From positions 1 through 64,000 of the forward strand of contig NZ_REFY01000008.1 of NCBI RefSeq assembly GCF_003841485.1: a DNA stretch of 64,000 nucleotides, written 5' to 3'. How positions within the stretch are numbered: the stretch's first letter is position 1; each line of letters starts with the position of its first letter. Below, piece by piece: positions 7,734 through 16,572 of the stretch. The notes beneath the pieces are model-generated. The model saw nothing but the letters and a program-made list of their open reading frames with translations, searched no databases and was not told the DNA's origin. The position numbers and the translations under genes were made by a program. The DNA is from Natrarchaeobius halalkaliphilus. Lineage in GTDB: Archaea; Halobacteriota; Halobacteria; Halobacteriales; Natrialbaceae.

Positions 7734-8720
7734 CTACTGTGCCTTTGCTCCGGTGACGGGCGTTCGGTCGGGCTGCTCGGATCGGTCGTCGGGCGTTTCC
7801 TCGTCCGCTTTGCTCATCAGTTCGGTGAACTTCTCCGAGCGGTCGGCGATCCGATCCATCGTAGCGCTGTCGGGGGACGTCTCCCCGGCTTCGATCAGGA
7901 ACGTCGTGATGACGACGGTCTTTACCCAGGGTTTGAGGAAGCCGACGTAAATGGTGAGAAACAGCCCACCGACGACGGCCCAGCCGGTGACCTCGAGTGC
8001 CGGTGAGAGGTTTCCGAGCACGTTCGCGAGTGGCGTCAGTGCGAGGAGAACGCCCAGCCCGGCTGCGTACATTCCGAGCACGATCAGCATGGTCGATCCG
8101 AGCACCGGTCTCCAGTTCTTTCCGTAGAGGACGACGCCGTCTCTGGCGGCGGTCCAGGCGTTTTTGTCCGGATTGGTGAACATGTAGGCGATGATCGCTT
8201 CGTCGATGTAGGATGCCGCGATCGCGACGGCTTTCCCGACGATCTGGATCAGTTGGCGCAACGCCGGAACGACGGCGAAGGATTTCGCGAACGAGAGGGC
8301 GCCGTCGTTGAACTGCTTGATGACGCCTTTGATCAGCGCGTCCACGGCGAAGAGAGCGCTCGCTTCGGTGAAGTGTTCCGTCACCCGCTCTTTTCCGTAC
8401 TGGAACTGATTCGGCGGGACCTCGCCCGTTTCGACGATGTGGGCGATCACGGCGATGTGTCCGGCTTTGACCATATACAGGATGTACCTCGCGGCCAGTC
8501 GCCACGCGCCGACGAACAGGACAACGGCAACGAGCAACCCGACGCCTGCGATCGGGCCCGAGAGCGTTCCCGAATCGAGAAGACTCAGTCCGAACCAGAG
8601 GATCACCCCGAAGTACAGTACCGTAACGAGCCCGAGAAGGATGCCGACTCCCATTCGAAGCAAGACGAACGGCATCGTTTTCCGAAAGATGCTCGTTGCT
8701 TTCCTGAAGTGTAGTACCAT
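7734..8720 (-). CDS. Polytopic membrane protein of unknown function
   Basis: A 328-residue haloarchaeal membrane protein. Hydrophobic spans are visible near residues 17-50, 58-85, 150-180, 205-240 and 245-275. The segment VKAGHIAVIAHIVETGEVPP followed by GKERVTEHFTEASALFAVD is a soluble, conserved-looking loop. The C-terminal 55 residues are acidic and probably cytoplasmic, ending in a disordered DRSEQPDRTPVTG stretch. I know similar proteins only as hypothetical membrane proteins. The ATG at 8720 is preceded by TAAATCTACATG on the sense strand, and by a TATA-like TTTTAACACG region. It lies just upstream of the S17e gene and could be co-transcribed with it. Confidence 0.7.
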   Translation of the reverse strand: MVLHFRKATSIFRKTMPFVLLRMGVGILLGLVTVLYFGVILWFGLSLLDSGTLSGPIAGVGLLVAVVLFVGAWRLAARYILYMVKAGHIAVIAHIVETGEVPPNQFQYGKERVTEHFTEASALFAVDALIKGVIKQFNDGALSFAKSFAVVPALRQLIQIVGKAVAIAASYIDEAIIAYMFTNPDKNAWTAARDGVVLYGKNWRPVLGSTMLIVLGMYAAGLGVLLALTPLANVLGNLSPALEVTGWAVVGGLFLTIYVGFLKPWVKTVVITTFLIEAGETSPDSATMDRIADRSEKFTELMSKADEETPDDRSEQPDRTPVTGAKAQ

Positions 8721-8869
8721 GTAGATTTATCGTTGTTCGCCACGTGTTAAAAACCTATAGATATACGAGCACGATCGTGGACTCCACGGCAGATCCTGTT
8801 CGGATCGGTTTCCTCAGTCGCCACGCGAGACCGCGCTCAACTACCGGATAGTCACCTCACCAGGACGAG

Positions 8870-9490
8870 TTACCACTTCGAGTGCTCACGCACGCGCTCG
8901 AGCGCGGCCCGGTCGCGTGAGTCGCCGGCCCGGTCGACGACCGCCGCGTAGTACTCGAGACGCCGTCGAAGCTCGTCCTCGTCGTAGCTATCGACCTCGA
9001 GGCGCGAGGCGGCGACGGTCGCTTCGACGACGGCATTGAATCCGCGGCCGATCGTGGGGACGGTCGTCGAACGAACCGCGGAGTCGACTGGTTCGAGCTC
9101 CCACTCCTCCCAGTCGGTTCCGTCGTCGGCTCCAGTCGACATCCGAGACACGGAGACGCGAACCCAGGCGGTTGCGTCGTCCAGAACGGGCTCGCCAACC
9201 TCGAAGATCGAGAGCGCGGCGTCGGTGAACACGACGGGATCGTCGACGAACTGGACGTACCCCGCACCCCGTCGGTGGAAGTTCCGTCGAGTTCGGGTGT
9301 TCCCCCAGGTTCTCGCGGTCACCGGATCGCCCGCGAACAGGCCGAGTGCGGCGACGTTCCACCGATCGTTCGGACCGAGCGTCGCGACGACGGTTTCGGT
9401 GACGCCGGTGAGTGAGACCGGCCATCCCGCTGACGGCTCGCTGTCCGGAACCGACTCGTCCGACGATTTCGAAGGCGGTCTGTCGGTCAT
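8870..9490 (-). CDS. DUF447 family flavin-reductase-like protein
   Basis: A 206-residue protein of the DUF447 (COG2457) family, whose fold is related to FMN-binding split barrels. Seen: VSLTGVTETVVATLGPNDRWNVAALG near the start, the TWGNTRTRRNFHRRGAGYVQF strand/loop (about 62-82) and GRGFNAVVEATVAASRLEV (about 148-166), all typical of the family. The start MTDRPPSK at 9490 overlaps the stop of the upstream CitG-like gene in the sequence ATGA, so the two are translationally coupled. In methanogens and methylotrophs the same two families cluster with tetrahydromethanopterin-linked C1 genes, which haloarchaea are not known to use. The reaction is unknown. Confidence 0.75.
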   Translation of the reverse strand: MTDRPPSKSSDESVPDSEPSAGWPVSLTGVTETVVATLGPNDRWNVAALGLFAGDPVTARTWGNTRTRRNFHRRGAGYVQFVDDPVVFTDAALSIFEVGEPVLDDATAWVRVSVSRMSTGADDGTDWEEWELEPVDSAVRSTTVPTIGRGFNAVVEATVAASRLEVDSYDEDELRRRLEYYAAVVDRAGDSRDRAALERVREHSKW

Positions 9491-10338
9491 ATTTCGAGGG
9501 TTTCGCACTCGAGGGCGATGAACAGTCCGGCTGCGGTGACGTCCGCCGTCGTTCCGGGGTTGACCCCTCGCTCGACGAGCTCGTCCGCGAACGTCTCGAC
9601 GGCCTCCGGCTCGGTCTCGAGTGCGTCTCGGTCGAGCAGTTCGCTGGCACGGTCGGTGACCTCGCGTGCGACCGCGTCGCCGTGTCGTTTGGCGATGAGG
9701 GTGTCGGGTCGCTCCGCAAGCAGGGAGAGAAAGACCGCTGCCGTTCGATCGAGTGGTGTTCCGTTTGCGGTGGCGAGGAGCTCGCTCGCGAGGAAGGATC
9801 GCTCGAACCCGTAAACCCACTCGCGGGCGACGTCGTCCCCGGGTACGCTGCGCTCTAGCACGTCGAACAGCGTCAGGGATCGGTCCTCGAGCGTCGGGAC
9901 CGCGTCGCGTCCCCGGCGGACGTCGAGGGACTCCATCTCCTCGGGCGGGTCGGAGACGAAGACGTCGACGTGTTCGAAGGCGCGATAGAACGCCGCGGCG
10001 TCGTCGACCGTCGTCCCCTCGACGACCGACTCGACGGCGGACGGTGACAGCTCCTCGCGAGCCGCCCGGACCAGCGGGACGGTCAACAACAGTGCGCCGA
10101 ACTGGGTGTTATCGCCACGCTGATCGGACATCCCCTCGATTGCGACCTCGAACGACCGACCGACCGCCGCACCGTTTGCCGCCATCTCGAGGCCGCGCTG
10201 AGCGCCCACCGCTCCGGCGAGGAAGTGTTCGAACCGGAGGTCGTCGAGGTCGCGGCGACGGTCCACGTTACCGGGCTTGGGCGTGCCCGCAACCTCGAGC
10301 AGGAGGGCCAGTTGTGCGTTCTGGGCTGGCGTTCGCAT
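9487..10338 (-). CDS. Triphosphoribosyl-dephospho-CoA synthase-like (CitG/MdcB family) protein
   Basis: A 283-residue protein of the CitG-like family (COG1767). The diagnostic AGTPKPGNVDRRRDLDDLRFEHF (about 17-39) matches the PKPGLVD motif; GDNTQFGALLLTVPLVRAA (about 77-95) matches the family's NT-x-x-G-x-L-x-P segment; the later AKRHGDAVARE (about 213) fits the xxRxG region. CitG makes the citrate-lyase prosthetic group from ATP and dephospho-CoA, but there is no citrate lyase here. In archaea these homologues are thought to act in another pathway. The start MRTPAQNAQ at 10338 is chosen because the motif follows directly; the upstream in-frame extension runs into the mutY promoter. The stop overlaps the DUF447 start by four bases. 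Confidence 0.75.
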   Translation of the reverse strand: MRTPAQNAQLALLLEVAGTPKPGNVDRRRDLDDLRFEHFLAGAVGAQRGLEMAANGAAVGRSFEVAIEGMSDQRGDNTQFGALLLTVPLVRAAREELSPSAVESVVEGTTVDDAAAFYRAFEHVDVFVSDPPEEMESLDVRRGRDAVPTLEDRSLTLFDVLERSVPGDDVAREWVYGFERSFLASELLATANGTPLDRTAAVFLSLLAERPDTLIAKRHGDAVAREVTDRASELLDRDALETEPEAVETFADELVERGVNPGTTADVTAAGLFIALECETLEI

Positions 10339-10454
10339 GGGTTTCGATCGAACGGCCGCGGATTTAGCGGTGGCGGCTCGGTGAAGCGGGAGTGGTTCGG
10401 AAATGGTGGGGAAAATCACCACGGCTAAACGGACGCCCTACCAACCGCCCGTCG

Positions 10455-11384
10455 ATGACCGCCGAGGACGACGAACCGACGTGGGACCGGCCGGACGACC
10501 TAGAGGCCGCTCGCGAGGCGCTGATCGGGTGGTACGAGGACGACCACCGCGAGTTCCCGTGGCGTCGGACCGACGACCCGTACGCGATCCTCGTAAGCGA
10601 GGTGATGAGCCAGCAGACTCAGCTGGGACGGGTCGTCGAGGCCTGGAACGCGTTCATCGAGCGCTGGCCGACGACGGCGGCGCTCGCGGCGGCCGACCGG
10701 GCCGAAATCGTCGGGTTCTGGACGGATCACAGCCTCGGCTACAACAATCGGGCGAGGTACCTCCACGAAGCCGCCGGGCAGGTCGAAGCCGAGTACGGTG
10801 GCGAGTTCCCCGAGACGCCCGCCGAACTCGAGGAGCTGATGGGGGTCGGACCCTACACCGCGAACGCGGTGGCGAGTTTCGCGTTCAACGCGGGCGATGC
10901 CGTCGTCGACACGAACGTAAAGCGGGTTTGCTACCGCGCGTTCGGCGTCCCGGACGACGACGCTGCGTTCGAAGCGGCCGCGAACGAACTCATGCCGGAG
11001 GGCCGGTCGCGGGTGTGGAACAACGCCGTCATGGAACTCGGCGGAGTTGCGTGTGGTCAGACGCCCCGGTGTGACGAAGCAGGTTGTCCGTGGCGCGAGT
11101 GGTGTGGTGCCTACGCGAGCGGGGATTTCACCGCGCCCGACGTCCCGACGCAGCCGAGTTTCGACGGAAGCCGCAGACAGTTTCGGGGTCGTGTGATCGC
11201 CGTCCTCCGGGAGTACGACGAACTCGCGGTCGATACGCTCGGCCACCGGATTCGCGTCGATTACGCGCCGGACGGCGAGAACGGCCGCGAGTGGCTCGAG
11301 GAGCTACTTTCCGACCTCGACGACGACGGGCTGGTCGACGTCGAGCGACGCGATGACGGGACGGTCGCCCGACTTCGCCGGTAG
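10455..11384 (+). CDS. mutY: A/G-specific adenine DNA glycosylase
   Basis: A 309-residue base-excision repair enzyme that removes adenine mispaired with 8-oxoguanine. Seen: the catalytic Glu in ILVSEVMSQQTQ (about 46-57), the helix-hairpin-helix LMGVGPYTANAVASFAFN (about 127-144), the catalytic Asp in AVVDTNVKRV, and a four-cysteine iron-sulfur loop, CGQTPRCDEAGCPWREWC (about 206-223). Cys spacing here is 5-4-5, against 6-2-5 in the E. coli protein. The C-terminal NUDIX-like 8-oxoG recognition domain is missing; a short domain (QFRGRVIAVLREYDE...) that looks winged-helix takes its place. The start MTAEDDEP at 10455 is preferred over an upstream ATG inside the divergent promoter. Confidence 0.9.
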   Translation: MTAEDDEPTWDRPDDLEAAREALIGWYEDDHREFPWRRTDDPYAILVSEVMSQQTQLGRVVEAWNAFIERWPTTAALAAADRAEIVGFWTDHSLGYNNRARYLHEAAGQVEAEYGGEFPETPAELEELMGVGPYTANAVASFAFNAGDAVVDTNVKRVCYRAFGVPDDDAAFEAAANELMPEGRSRVWNNAVMELGGVACGQTPRCDEAGCPWREWCGAYASGDFTAPDVPTQPSFDGSRRQFRGRVIAVLREYDELAVDTLGHRIRVDYAPDGENGREWLEELLSDLDDDGLVDVERRDDGTVARLRR

Positions 11385-11432
11385 GGGAAACTGATACTAG
11401 TTACTCAAATAAGCTATTGAAACCACGAGAAG

Positions 11433-11439
11433 TTATATA
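11433..11439 (+). promoter_or_regulatory. TATA box of the tungstate/molybdate transporter operon
   Basis: TTATATA lies about 27-31 bases upstream of the ATG codons at 11464/11467. The transcript is therefore probably leaderless. The preceding AACCACGAGAAG could be the BRE region. No obvious metal-responsive operator is seen, although ATACTAGTTACTCAAATAAGC just upstream is AT-rich. Confidence 0.6.
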
Positions 11440-11463
11440 CCTCGGCAAAGAATCGTTTTCCAG

Positions 11464-12417
11464 ATGATGGAGTCTGGGAGAGACGACAGTACCCGGACGA
11501 CGCGCCGAACGGTTCTCGCGGCGGTCGGCGGGGTCGCAGGCGCTGGCGTCGTCGGTGGCTGTCTGGGACGGGCCGGCGGCTCCGTCAGCGTCCTGTCCGC
11601 GGGGAGCCTCGCTCACACCTTCGAGGACCACGTCGGACCGGCGTTCGAAGATGAGACGGGAATCGCCGTCCACGGGGAGTACTACGGGGCCAACGCGGTG
11701 ATGCGAATGGTAGAGGACCGGACCAAACATCCGGACGTCATCGTCAGCGCGGACGCTACCCTGCTCCGCGACAGGCTCTACGGCGAGTTCACCGACTGGG
11801 ATATCGAATTTGCGACCAACAGTGTTGGTCTCGCGTACGCTCGCGAGAGCGAGTTCGGTCGGCGTCTCGAGGACGGCGAGCCCTGGTACGAACTGGCTCG
11901 AGAGACCGACGCGCGCGATCTCGCTATCGGTGATCCGAACCTTGATCCGCTCGGGTATCGTGCCGTCCAGGCGTTCGAACTTGCCGAGCGGGAGTACGAT
12001 CTGGACGGGTTTCGCGAGGAGATGATGGAACTGGTCTACGAGGAGCCCGAAGAGCCACAACTGCTGACCGGAGTCGAAAGCGGATCGCGCGCCGCAGCCG
12101 TCGCCTACCGAAATATGGCGGTCGATCACGATATCCCGTTCTTCGAGTTTCCCGAGACGTACAGTTTCGCTGATCCGGAGCGAGCGGATCACTACGCCAC
12201 GGTCGAGTATACGACGGACGAAGGCGACTACACCGCGGAGGGACGACCGGTGGTGTACAACGCGACGGTGAACGACGAAGCGGACGAACCGAACGCTGGC
12301 CTCAGGCTCGTTCAGTTTCTCGGCGACAATCCCGAGAGACTGGTCGACGCCGGGTTGACCGTTGGCGAACAGATTCCACGAGCGTCCGGCGAAGTTCCCG
12401 GAGCGATCGACGTATGA
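11464..12417 (+). CDS. wtpA: Tungstate/molybdate ABC transporter, substrate-binding lipoprotein
   Basis: A 317-residue extracellular binding protein for tungstate or molybdate. The N-terminus TTRRTVLAAVGGVAGAGVVG followed by GCLG is a twin-arginine signal ending in a lipobox cysteine, so the protein is probably a Tat-exported lipoprotein. The mature part begins VSVLSAGSLAHTFEDHVGPAF, the family's SAGSL anion-binding loop; HPDVIVSADATLLRDRLY (about 97-114) and NSVGLAYAR match the second lobe. The ATG pair at 11464/11467 makes the exact start uncertain by one codon. The first gene of a three-gene operon in which each junction is an ATGA overlap. It would feed the molybdopterin enzymes encoded 12 kb downstream. 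Confidence 0.85.
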   Translation: MMESGRDDSTRTTRRTVLAAVGGVAGAGVVGGCLGRAGGSVSVLSAGSLAHTFEDHVGPAFEDETGIAVHGEYYGANAVMRMVEDRTKHPDVIVSADATLLRDRLYGEFTDWDIEFATNSVGLAYARESEFGRRLEDGEPWYELARETDARDLAIGDPNLDPLGYRAVQAFELAEREYDLDGFREEMMELVYEEPEEPQLLTGVESGSRAAAVAYRNMAVDHDIPFFEFPETYSFADPERADHYATVEYTTDEGDYTAEGRPVVYNATVNDEADEPNAGLRLVQFLGDNPERLVDAGLTVGEQIPRASGEVPGAIDV

Positions 12418-13232
12418 GTCTCTCCGCGGAGTCCGCTTCCGGCCGGTCGAGGCGGACCCCGGAACTGCTCGTTCCGGCACTGCTCGGCGGGGTTATCCTC
12501 GCTTACTTTGCCCTCCCGTTTCTGACGTTTCTCTCGAGAACCGGGACGGCGAACGTCGTCTCCGGGCTGACGACGCCGAACGCACAGGTGGCGATTCGCA
12601 ACTCACTGATCACCGCCCCGCTCTCGACGACGATCGCGACCGTTTTCGGGGTCCCGCTCGCGTACGTCCTCGCGCGGCGATCGTTCGTCGGGAAACGTCT
12701 CGTCGAGGCGCTGGTTATCCTACCTCTCGTCGTCCCGCCCGTCGTCGGCGGAGCGATGGTCCTCACCGCGGTCGGCCGGTTCACCCCGATCGGATCCGCG
12801 GCCGCCGCGGTCGGGATCTCGCTCACCGACAGCCTCGTCGGCGTCGTCCTCGCCCAGACGTTCGTCGCCGCACCGTTCGTTATCATCACGGCTCGAGCGG
12901 GGTTCGGGGCCGTCGACGAGCGCCTGGAACGCGCCTCACGATCGCTCGGATACGGACCGCTCGCGACGTTCTGGAACGTCTCACTTCCGCTGGCTCGCGG
13001 CTCGATCGTCGCGGGAATTACGCTGACGTTCGTCCGGGCGATCGGGGAGTTCGGCGCGACGATGATGGTCGCGTACAACCCGCGAACGATGCCCACGCGG
13101 ATCTGGGTCGACTTCATCGCCGGCGGGATCGACGCGATCGTTCCGCTCGGCGTCGCGCTGCTCGCGATCACGCTCGCCGTGTTGGCTGCAGTACAGCGTT
13201 TCGGTCGGGTTCCGACGGTGATCGACCGATGA
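12414..13232 (+). CDS. wtpB: Tungstate/molybdate ABC transporter, permease
   Basis: A 272-residue permease with about six transmembrane helices (first near residues 22-42). The ABC-permease EAA loop is visible as LERASRSLGYGPLATFWNVSLPLARGSIVAG (about 176-206), which docks on the ATPase. FVRAIGEFGATMMVAYN (about 210-226) is the family's conserved REFGAT-type segment near the pore gate. The start overlaps the stop of the binding-protein gene (ATGA, 12414-12417), and the stop overlaps the ATPase start. The length is normal. Confidence 0.85.
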   Translation: MSLSAESASGRSRRTPELLVPALLGGVILAYFALPFLTFLSRTGTANVVSGLTTPNAQVAIRNSLITAPLSTTIATVFGVPLAYVLARRSFVGKRLVEALVILPLVVPPVVGGAMVLTAVGRFTPIGSAAAAVGISLTDSLVGVVLAQTFVAAPFVIITARAGFGAVDERLERASRSLGYGPLATFWNVSLPLARGSIVAGITLTFVRAIGEFGATMMVAYNPRTMPTRIWVDFIAGGIDAIVPLGVALLAITLAVLAAVQRFGRVPTVIDR

Positions 13233-14320
13233 TTCTCGAACTCGAGAATCTCACGCACCGGTACGGAAGCGAATCGGCCGTCGACGGCGTCTCGTTCGGC
13301 CTCGAGTCGGGAGAGCTCGTCGCGCTTCTCGGTCCGAGCGGCTGTGGGAAGACGACGATCGTTCAGGCGATCGCCGGCCACGTTCGTCCCACGTCCGGGG
13401 AAGTCCGCCTTCGCGGAACGGCGGTCACCGACGATCCGCCGGAGTCGCGGACGGTCGGTCTCGTATTTCAGCAGACGACGCTGTTTCCGCACTTGACCGT
13501 GGACGAAAACGTCGGATACGGACTCGCCGCCCAGGGTATCGACCGCGAACGGCGAGCCGACCGCGTCGGGGAGTATCTCGAGCTGGTCGGGCTCGAGGAG
13601 CGAGGCGAGGCCTACCCGGCGGAACTGAGCGGAGGTCAGCAACGTCGGGTCGAACTCGCACGAGCGCTCGCGCCGCAACCGGACGTCCTGATTCTCGACG
13701 AGCCGTTGTCGGGACTCGATCGAGCGTTGCGCGAACGGATGCGCGGGGAGATCGCTCGCATTCAACACGAAACCGGCGTGACGACGCTCTGTGTCACTCA
13801 CGACCAGGAAGAGGCGATGGCGCTCGCCGACCGTCTCGTCGTGATGAACGACGGGAGTCTCGAGGGCGTCGGTACCCCGCGCAGCCTCTTCGAGTCGCCA
13901 CCGAACCCGTTCGTCGCCTCATTTCTGGGGCGCTCGAACGCGCTCACGGGGACCGTCGTCGATCGTGGACCGCCAACGATCGAGGTCGAGGGTGCGACCG
14001 TCGAACTCGATGACGCTTCGCGGACGGGTTCTGCGGGGGACGAACTCACGTGTCACGTTCGTCCGAAAGACCTCTCGCTGGCGAGCCGCGGCGCTCGGAA
14101 CTCTGGGCCGTCGATGACGGGAACGGTCACCTACGTCGCGGACGTCGGCAGACGGTTCGACGTGAGCCTTCGCCTCGAGTCCGGTGCGGAACTCGTCGTC
14201 GAGCACACCGGTGATCCGCCGGCGATCGGGGACGACCGACCGATCGTGATCGATCCGACGGCGCTAACGGTCTTCGACGGTTCCAGCGGGAACGACGAAC
14301 CGACGGCGACCATCGCGTGA
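13229..14320 (+). CDS. wtpC: Tungstate/molybdate ABC transporter, ATP-binding protein
   Basis: A 363-residue ABC ATPase. Walker A LLGPSGCGKTTIVQAI (about 33-48), Q-loop LVFQQTTLFPHLTV, signature LSGGQQRRVELARAL (about 131-145), Walker B VLILDEPLSGLD (about 151-162) and the H-loop VTHDQEEAM are all intact. The roughly 120-residue C-terminal part (from FLGRSNALTGTV) is an OB-type regulatory domain as in the molybdate/sulfate importers. The start at 13229 overlaps the permease stop by four bases; the frame remains open upstream only as a shadow. It energises import by the WtpAB partners. Confidence 0.88.
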   Translation: MILELENLTHRYGSESAVDGVSFGLESGELVALLGPSGCGKTTIVQAIAGHVRPTSGEVRLRGTAVTDDPPESRTVGLVFQQTTLFPHLTVDENVGYGLAAQGIDRERRADRVGEYLELVGLEERGEAYPAELSGGQQRRVELARALAPQPDVLILDEPLSGLDRALRERMRGEIARIQHETGVTTLCVTHDQEEAMALADRLVVMNDGSLEGVGTPRSLFESPPNPFVASFLGRSNALTGTVVDRGPPTIEVEGATVELDDASRTGSAGDELTCHVRPKDLSLASRGARNSGPSMTGTVTYVADVGRRFDVSLRLESGAELVVEHTGDPPAIGDDRPIVIDPTALTVFDGSSGNDEPTATIA

Positions 14321-14416
14321 GAGACGGGACAATCGGCCGTCGAGCGATTGTACATTCGAATCCGACGGAAAGGTCCGAACACGGGATATTTGGGAACGCC
14401 GCTCCTTTAGATCGGT

Positions 14417-15004
14417 ATGGCCGACGTTCACGTCGTTGCACTCTGTGGAAGCCTGCGTGGCGATAGCGTCACTCGGACCGCACTCGAGCAAACCCTGGAG
14501 GCCGCAGCCGATCTCGGTGCAAACACCGAACTGATCGATCTTCGGGACTACGATCTCCCGGTGTTCGATGCCGACCGCGACCGCGAGGATGCGGGCGATG
14601 CGGAGCGGCTAGCAGACCGGATGCGACGGGCAGACGCAATCGTTCTTGGGTCACCGATGTATCACGGTTCGTACTCCTCGCCGCTGAAGACCGCCCTCGA
14701 CTACTGTGGCTTCGACGAGTTCGAAGACACGACCGTCGGCTTGCTCGCGGTCTCTGGAGGGGCGTTTCCGGTGACGGCTCTCGAGCACATGCGATCGGTC
14801 TGCCGGGCGCTGAACGCGTGGGTGATTCCCCACGAAGCCGCAGTTTCGAACTCGAACTCGGTGCTCGAGGACGGCGAGTTCGCGGATTCGACCCTCGAGA
14901 AGCGAATCCGCACGCTCGGTCAGCGAGCGGTCCAGTACGCGACGATCGAGCCGGATCCGGATTCCTTCGAGAGCGACCAGAACGTGGGCGCAACGGGGAA
15001 GTGA
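14417..15004 (+). CDS. NADPH-dependent FMN reductase
   Basis: A 195-residue flavodoxin-fold protein. It begins VHVVALCGSLRGDSVTRTAL (residues 4-23), the phosphate-binding GSLR-x-x-S loop of the NAD(P)H:FMN reductase family, and has AIVLGSPMYHGSYSSPLKTALDY (about 75-97), the SPxYxxSxxGxLK flavin-contact motif in slightly changed form. It reduces FMN or quinones using NADPH. It is preceded by a promoter with GGATATTTGGG about 30 bases upstream and is monocistronic, convergent with the next gene. Confidence 0.85.
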   Translation: MADVHVVALCGSLRGDSVTRTALEQTLEAAADLGANTELIDLRDYDLPVFDADRDREDAGDAERLADRMRRADAIVLGSPMYHGSYSSPLKTALDYCGFDEFEDTTVGLLAVSGGAFPVTALEHMRSVCRALNAWVIPHEAAVSNSNSVLEDGEFADSTLEKRIRTLGQRAVQYATIEPDPDSFESDQNVGATGK

Positions 15005-15033
15005 CCGGCGACCGAACGTCTAGCTCGAGCGGC

Positions 15034-15678
15034 TCACTGCTCGAGACGTCGAGTAAACCGATACTGGTGGGCGAGAAAGGCACAGATTCCGAACGCGAGC
15101 GAACCCAACTGGACGGCCTCGAGGCGGAACACGATCGTCGTCACGTCGAACGAAAGCGGTGGAGTGACGAGGGTGAGATCGACGAACCAGACCGACGCGA
15201 GCAGTATTGCGCCACCGACGGCGAGTGTGATCGCCGTCAGCGCCGACTCCACCGTCGGCCGAGGCGACGGTCGCTGTTCGAATACGCACCGTTCGAACGC
15301 GAACTGACAAACGAGAACGACGACGAGCGTCACGGTCGCGATGGCGATTCCCTGGGTTCCGCCGACGAGTTCGGCAACGAGCAGCCAGATCACCCAGCCG
15401 GCCGTAAGCGAGAGCGCAACGGCGAGTCGGTGTGGCCGGAGGAGATCGTTCAAATCGCTGACTGCAACACCGAAGACGCCCGTTCTGAGCAGCGAGCCAC
15501 AGAACAGGATTCCGAGTCCGGCGAGCGCTGTCGTGGTCGACCGAGAGCCAACGACCAGAACGAACCAGAGGCCCACCGCGAGGGTTTCGACTGTCGCTGC
15601 CGTGAGCGCCACCGTCAGTCCGACGACTCGGTGACGGGTAGTCCGACCGAGCATTCCGGGCTGTCGAATAACGCTCAT
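15034..15678 (-). CDS. Polytopic membrane protein of unknown function
   Basis: A 214-residue protein from MSVIRQPGM with about six hydrophobic spans (near residues 18-42, 46-66, 82-100, 104-124, 142-163 and 180-200). The loop after the second span has a SDLNDLLRPH phrase. The C-terminus AHQYRFTRRLEQ is basic and probably cytoplasmic. A longer start 12 codons upstream (15714) is possible, but the shorter form leaves a cleaner promoter region. No transporter or enzyme motif is recognised. Confidence 0.65.
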   Translation of the reverse strand: MSVIRQPGMLGRTTRHRVVGLTVALTAATVETLAVGLWFVLVVGSRSTTTALAGLGILFCGSLLRTGVFGVAVSDLNDLLRPHRLAVALSLTAGWVIWLLVAELVGGTQGIAIATVTLVVVLVCQFAFERCVFEQRPSPRPTVESALTAITLAVGGAILLASVWFVDLTLVTPPLSFDVTTIVFRLEAVQLGSLAFGICAFLAHQYRFTRRLEQ

Positions 15679-15714
15679 AGTCCGAACTCGAGCGCGTCCG
15701 GTTTCGTTATGCAA

Positions 15715-16011
15715 GACGTTACCGTGGCGAACGGATACCGTTCGTGACTTTATAGGAGAGAAATACGCTGTTTCTTCGTGCGTGTTTCTGAGTTATCCCA
15801 CAGCCGACACCAGCCGTGTGTTCGATACGAAACCCGACTGACCGCCCGCGAAGACCGGGTTTCGCGGCGACGATCGAGAGATGTCGCGACGTCGTAATAT
15901 CGTGTTTCGCTCCCACTCACTCGAGTAATATTCTGTTAGTCGGACCTGTCATCGTGGATGATCGCGAAACGTTGGACAGAATTATGTACAGCGATGTGGT
16001 CGTGACGGATT
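15715..16011. other. 297-base intergenic region with no gene seen
   Basis: This lies between a minus-strand and a plus-strand gene and probably holds both promoters. A CTTTATAGG element at about 15748-15756 and a TAATATTCTG element near 15927-15936 are TATA-like. No start codon with a believable frame was found. Confidence 0.4.
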
Positions 16012-16572
16012 ATGCCCGAAACGGAACAACAGGACAAGACGCTATCCGAGCTCGTGGTAAAGGAAGCGATCGGGAAAGGCCTCGATACCCCACTCCGGGA
16101 GTCGATTCTCGAGGCGGTCGACGAAAGCGAGGCCGGCGGATCTGACAGCCGAGTTCCGCTCGCGGGGGCGTTGTTCGGCCTCGGTGCAGCAGTCGGCTTT
16201 CTCGCAGGTCGACACAGTCCGTCGCTCGAGGAGACGCCGCTCGAGGATCTCGACGAGACGGAACTCATCGACGTCGATGAGAGCGACGACGAGAGGCCAC
16301 TCGAGGTGGGTTCGGAGGAAACGGACGAAGCCGAGGAAGAGGGTTCCTCGAGCCGTCTCGCACGGCTGGTACTCGTTCTGGGAGCGATCGCGGGGATCGC
16401 GCTATTGCGACGGCGACTCGGCGACGACGAGGACGACTGGGAGCCGATCGAGGAGTTCGAGCCCGCGACGAGCATCGACGCGGACGAGGGGGCGGAGGCG
16501 ACCGACGAGAACGAGGCGGACGCGGACGACTCCGACGACCTCGAAAGCGATCTGGGCGCGGACGACGAGTAA
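16012..16572 (+). CDS. Acidic protein with two short hydrophobic segments, unknown function
   Basis: A 186-residue, extremely acidic protein. Two short hydrophobic stretches, about 49-65 (PLAGALFGLGAAVGFLAG) and 118-136 (RLARLVLVLGAIAGIALL), are glycine/alanine rich like weak membrane anchors and separated by acidic linkers. The C-terminal 45 residues are almost entirely Asp, Glu, Ser and Ala and must be disordered. The start has the ordinary PETEQQDKTLSELVVKEAI helix. It precedes the DNA methyltransferase gene by 123 bases. No function is suggested. Confidence 0.65.
   Translation: MPETEQQDKTLSELVVKEAIGKGLDTPLRESILEAVDESEAGGSDSRVPLAGALFGLGAAVGFLAGRHSPSLEETPLEDLDETELIDVDESDDERPLEVGSEETDEAEEEGSSSRLARLVLVLGAIAGIALLRRRLGDDEDDWEPIEEFEPATSIDADEGAEATDENEADADDSDDLESDLGADDE

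Noticed and set aside
12362-13228. N-terminal extension of the ABC ATPase frame
   Set aside because: It overlaps the permease gene in another frame and has an Arg-rich composition; the ATGA junction at 13229 sets the start.
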